Assembly: GCA_963678925.1 (NCBI GenBank)
Contig: OY787533.1
Span: 4,526,001 to 4,590,000, forward strand
From: G963665925 sp963678925
GTDB taxonomy: Bacteria > Bacillota > Clostridia > Peptostreptococcales > Acidaminobacteraceae
Direction of reading: 5' to 3'
DNA length: 64,000 bases
The position numbers were made by a program, and so were the translations under genes. The notes below the pieces were generated by a model. The model was not told where the DNA came from. It made no database searches and was given only the letters and a program-made list of their open reading frames with translations. Positions 61,285 to 64,000 of the stretch are shown piece after piece (positions within the stretch are counted from its first letter, which is position 1; every line of letters starts with the position of its first letter).

Positions 61285-62082
61285 TTAAATTAGACCCAGT
61301 TCAATAAAACTTTTTAGGAGACCATCATCCTCCGCAGGACATGCGATTCCATTTGAAATGCGTTTAAGTTCTTCTGAACCATCCTCCATACAAATTCCAA
61401 TACTACAAAATTCAAACATCTCATAATCATTCAGACTATCACCAAAGCAAATGGTATGTTCCTTATTTGCATTGTAATAGTCAAGTACCTTTTCTATGCC
61501 AGTTGCCTTATTCACATGTTTCTTTACGATTTCAGCCAAAGCGATTCCATGAATCTCCTTGTCATGAATTATAAGCTTCAGCTGGTCTGGCAATATTTCT
61601 TTCAGAATATGAAACTTCTCTGCTGTATCAGAAAACAAGGCAAACTTATTAATGTAATCATTTTGTGCGTTAAAATCTTCAATACTATTGTATGTTTCTC
61701 CCATATCGAAAACATACTCAATAGATTCAAAAATATCTTTTGATTTTTGGTTAAAGAAGGACTTTTCATAGCCTTCCATAGAAAATCCTACATCCATAAC
61801 CGACAACAACCTAATGATCTCTTTTATACTTTCAGCAGAGAGTCTATCGAAGTATACTTGCTCATTACCAATTTCCACAACTGTTCCAGCTGAAAAAATA
61901 TATCCGTCAAAATTGATTGATGTAACCGATTCAGGCACACCAGATTTTGCCCTTCCCGTATTCACGAATACTTTGTGATTATTTGACTTAGCTCTTCTAA
62001 TAGCTTTAACAGCTGATGCAGGCACATTACTGGTTTTATCCAATAATGTGCCATCCAGATCTATAAAAATATACTTATTCAT
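61285..62082 (-). CDS. Cof-type HAD-superfamily phosphatase
   Basis: The 265-residue sugar- or FMN-phosphatase-like HAD IIB protein has motif I FIDLDGTLLDKTSN (catalytic Asp pair), motif II VFVNTGRAKSGVP, a C2-type cap between ~80 and 190, a conserved lysine ~195, and motif IV TICFGDSLNDYEMFEFCSIG. The frame opens at 62091; the spacing of GACGGGAA favours ATG 62082. It follows the second EI gene closely (35 bases) on the same strand, so it may be in that PTS operon and act on a phosphorylated sugar. This role is inferred. A GCCACTTG/CAAGTGGC hairpin lies downstream at 61221-61244. Confidence 0.9.
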   Translation of the reverse strand: MNKYIFIDLDGTLLDKTSNVPASAVKAIRRAKSNNHKVFVNTGRAKSGVPESVTSINFDGYIFSAGTVVEIGNEQVYFDRLSAESIKEIIRLLSVMDVGFSMEGYEKSFFNQKSKDIFESIEYVFDMGETYNSIEDFNAQNDYINKFALFSDTAEKFHILKEILPDQLKLIIHDKEIHGIALAEIVKKHVNKATGIEKVLDYYNANKEHTICFGDSLNDYEMFEFCSIGICMEDGSEELKRISNGIACPAEDDGLLKSFIELGLI

Positions 62083-62117
62083 TGTAACCATTCCCGTCTA
62101 TCAATGACTTGATTTAA

Positions 62118-63884
62118 CTATAAAAACATTTTCAATTCTTCGGGAAGTGCTTTAACTAAAAGTGCTTCAATCTCTGAAGCCGTGCCGAGGGAAAGCGCCT
62201 CATTGGCAATTTTTTCAGCATATTTGCGATCTATACCGCTTATCATTTTTCGAATACGTAGAAGCTTTGCTGGACTGACGCTGAATTCTTCCAGACCAAG
62301 ACCCACTAGAAGCAGTGCTGCTTTTGGATCGCCTGCCATTTCCCCGCACATACCTGCAAATTTATCGTTGTCTTCCCCCTGCGCAGCGTCAACAACGGCT
62401 TTAACGAGTCTTACCATGGCTGGATGATAGCTGTTATACAGCGCACCAATCTGCTGATTCATTCGATCCACTGCCACAGTGTACTGCGTCAGATCATTAC
62501 TTCCTATACTGAAGAAATCCACTTCTTTTATAAGAATGTCCGCAATGATTGCAGCAGAAGGTATTTCAATCATAATACCAACTTTGATATTTTCGTCAAA
62601 GTCATGCCCTGATGCTCTTAGCTGGTCTTTTGCAATATCAACCTGTTCCTTTGCAGCTCTAATTTCGTCAAGGGAGCTTACCATCGGAAACATAATTAAT
62701 GCTTTTCCATAAGCACTTGCTCTAAGTATAGCACGAAGTTGAGTTTGAAACATTTCTGTGTCACTCAGACATATTCTCAGTGCCCTATATCCAAGAAAAG
62801 GATTCATTTCTTTTTCGAGATTCAAATAGGAAACTTCCTTGTCTCCACCTATATCCATCGTTCTAATAATTACAGGCTTGTTTTCCATACCTGAAACCAC
62901 AGTCTTATATGCTTCAAACTGCTCATTTTCAGTTGGTAAAGTATTGCGATCCATAAATAAAAACTCAGAACGGAAAAGGCCTACACCCTCTGCGCCAACA
63001 GCTTTTATTGCATCAACCTCAGTTGGACCCATTACATTTGCAACCAACTGTATCACAGTGCCGTCTTTTGTAATCGTTTCTCTGTTTCTAAACTGATCAA
63101 GAGAAGCTTTTATAGTTTTTTCTGCTTCAATATCATATTTTGCTTTTTCAACAAAATCACGACTCAATTTTGATTTTAGAAGACCTTGCGTTCCGTCTAT
63201 GTAAATCAAATCATTTGATTCAATATCTTTAGCTATTGAAACAGCACCCGCACATCCCATCACTGCCGGAATGCCCATATTACTTGCCAAAATTGCCGTA
63301 TGTGACGTTTTACCGCCTACTTCAGTCACAATACCCAAAAGATTCTCTTGATCTACCGATGCCATCATTGATGGCGCAATATCGTGCGCGATTAGAATTG
63401 TTGGTTCACTCAATGTACTCACATCTGGATGTTCAATACCTAGGAGGGCATTCATTATCCTTGCACCAATATCTCTAATGTCATGTGCACGTTCTTGCAT
63501 ATAAGCATTATCCATACTCTCAAAGAGTGCGGCATTTGCTTCTACTGTACTTTGTACAGCACCCTCTGCAGTCATGTTCTTTTCTTTCACTGCACTTTCA
63601 AAACCCTCCAAGAACATAGGGTCCTGAAGAATCATGATATGCGCTTCCATAACTTCAGCTTTTTCTGTGCCACCCGTACTTAAAGCTTTATCCTGTATGT
63701 CAGAAATTTGTTTTTTTGCTTTTGAAGTTGCTTCTTCAATACGTTCAATTTCATTAGTTATCTCAGCACTTTCAATCTGCTTTTGCGTATAGTCTTCGTG
63801 TTCGACCATTTCTATGACCCTAAAAGATCCAAGCGCAAGCCCAGGCGAAGCACCAACACCGAACAGCTCATTTGTATTTTTCAC
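62118..63884 (-). CDS. Second PTS enzyme I paralogue
   Basis: This is a full-length EI of about 588 residues, paralogous to the EI at 24.7 kb. It has FGVGASPGLALGSFRVIEMV at the start, the phospho-histidine in GGKTSHTAILASNMGIPAVM, LFRSEFLFMDRNTLPTENEQ, RTMDIGGDKEVSYL, FFSIGSNDLTQYTVAVDRMN and GMCGEMAGDPKAAL. GTG 63893 overlaps the upstream HPr-like gene by seven bases. GTG 63884 has better spacing from AGTGGG and is chosen. It is encoded directly after an HPr-like gene and before a HAD phosphatase, so it likely serves a dedicated PTS lying beyond the window. Confidence 0.93.
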   Translation of the reverse strand: MKNTNELFGVGASPGLALGSFRVIEMVEHEDYTQKQIESAEITNEIERIEEATSKAKKQISDIQDKALSTGGTEKAEVMEAHIMILQDPMFLEGFESAVKEKNMTAEGAVQSTVEANAALFESMDNAYMQERAHDIRDIGARIMNALLGIEHPDVSTLSEPTILIAHDIAPSMMASVDQENLLGIVTEVGGKTSHTAILASNMGIPAVMGCAGAVSIAKDIESNDLIYIDGTQGLLKSKLSRDFVEKAKYDIEAEKTIKASLDQFRNRETITKDGTVIQLVANVMGPTEVDAIKAVGAEGVGLFRSEFLFMDRNTLPTENEQFEAYKTVVSGMENKPVIIRTMDIGGDKEVSYLNLEKEMNPFLGYRALRICLSDTEMFQTQLRAILRASAYGKALIMFPMVSSLDEIRAAKEQVDIAKDQLRASGHDFDENIKVGIMIEIPSAAIIADILIKEVDFFSIGSNDLTQYTVAVDRMNQQIGALYNSYHPAMVRLVKAVVDAAQGEDNDKFAGMCGEMAGDPKAALLLVGLGLEEFSVSPAKLLRIRKMISGIDRKYAEKIANEALSLGTASEIEALLVKALPEELKMFL

Positions 63885-63886
63885 GA

Positions 63887-64000
63887 TTAGCACCCACTAA
63901 TCGATTCAATTACACTAACCACGCTTTGTATCGCTTCTTCTTCATCCACACCTTCACACTGAACCGTTACAGTATCGCCGTGAAGAATTGATCCGCCAAG
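63887..64000 (-). CDS. Partial HPr-like phosphocarrier (C-terminal end)
   Basis: The minus-strand frame entering from the window edge reads GGSILHGDTVTVQCEGVDEE, then EAIQSVVSVIESI, ending SGC and TAA at 63889-63887. This is the typical C-terminal third of HPr (GDTVTV...EDEEEA...LV..IE). The His and Ser sites lie outside the window, so whether it is a canonical HPr cannot be judged. It overlaps or abuts the second EI start, as in the ptsH-ptsI pair at 26.4 kb. Confidence 0.75.
   Translation of the reverse strand, partial: LGGSILHGDTVTVQCEGVDEEEAIQSVVSVIESISGC

Overview
The window looks like chromosomal DNA of an anaerobic, amino-acid- and amino-sugar-fermenting Firmicute of class Clostridia. 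The reasons are strong AGGAGG-type ribosome binding sites with occasional GTG/TTG starts, an HPr carrying the regulatory serine, LicT-type antitermination, indolepyruvate:ferredoxin oxidoreductase, and a HydBC-like flavin/Fe-S electron-transfer complex. A Fusibacter/Acidaminobacter-like relative is a guess only. No rRNA, tRNA or CRISPR array was seen.

Layout. 0-6 kb: a partial unknown gene, an isolated CbiZ corrinoid-salvage amidohydrolase, an MBL-fold hydrolase, two tandem secreted DGSG-repeat proteins with identically spaced promoter elements, and a LysR gene divergent from an EamA transporter. 6-11 kb: a redox module made of a three-domain fumarate-reductase-like flavoprotein, a stand-alone FMN reductase, a divergent LysR regulator and an ApbE flavin transferase. 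11-16.3 kb: an AT-rich insertion with a frameshifted IS30-type transposase, a Sau3AI-like restriction enzyme, a C5 methyltransferase and Vsr. 16-24.4 kb: a small membrane protein, an alanine symporter co-transcribed with an orphan sensor kinase, an aminotransferase, an exported propeller-like protein and a D-2-hydroxyacid dehydrogenase. 24.6-32 kb: an N-acetylglucosamine PTS operon (antiterminator, EIIBC, nagA, nagB, EIIA, HPr, EI) with two RAT/terminator switches.

32-42.4 kb: iorAB, a DUF985 cupin, and a four-gene signalling operon (two extracytoplasmic-sensor histidine-kinase-like proteins with decayed catalytic cores, one response regulator, one orthodox kinase), then a CPBP protease. The first kinase gene carries a single-base T-run contraction. 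42.7-46.3 kb: DJ-1/PfpI, RarA, a membrane protein and a membrane-anchored GNAT. 46.3-52.3 kb: an operon for a HydC/HydB-like pair and a 1199-residue fusion of ferredoxin, NfnB/GltD-like and cofactor-site-less molybdopterin-type domains, probably an electron-bifurcating transhydrogenase or similar. 52.6-60 kb: an APH-type kinase, AmtB with an attenuator leader, MATE efflux, a rifampin-phosphotransferase-like enzyme and a divergent TetR regulator whose promoters carry four TGAG-N6-CTCA palindromes. 60-60.7 kb is non-coding and packed with repeats, a 65-nt palindrome and a possible structured RNA. 60.7-64 kb: a hypothetical protein, a Cof-type HAD phosphatase, and a second EI/HPr pair cut by the window edge.

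Together the genes suggest uptake of amino sugars by PTS, transamination of (aromatic) amino acids followed by oxidation (IorAB) or reduction (2-hydroxyacid dehydrogenase, flavin enoate reductase), and redox balancing between NADH, NADPH and ferredoxin by the fused complex. That metabolic link is inference; the domain assignments are read from the translated sequences.
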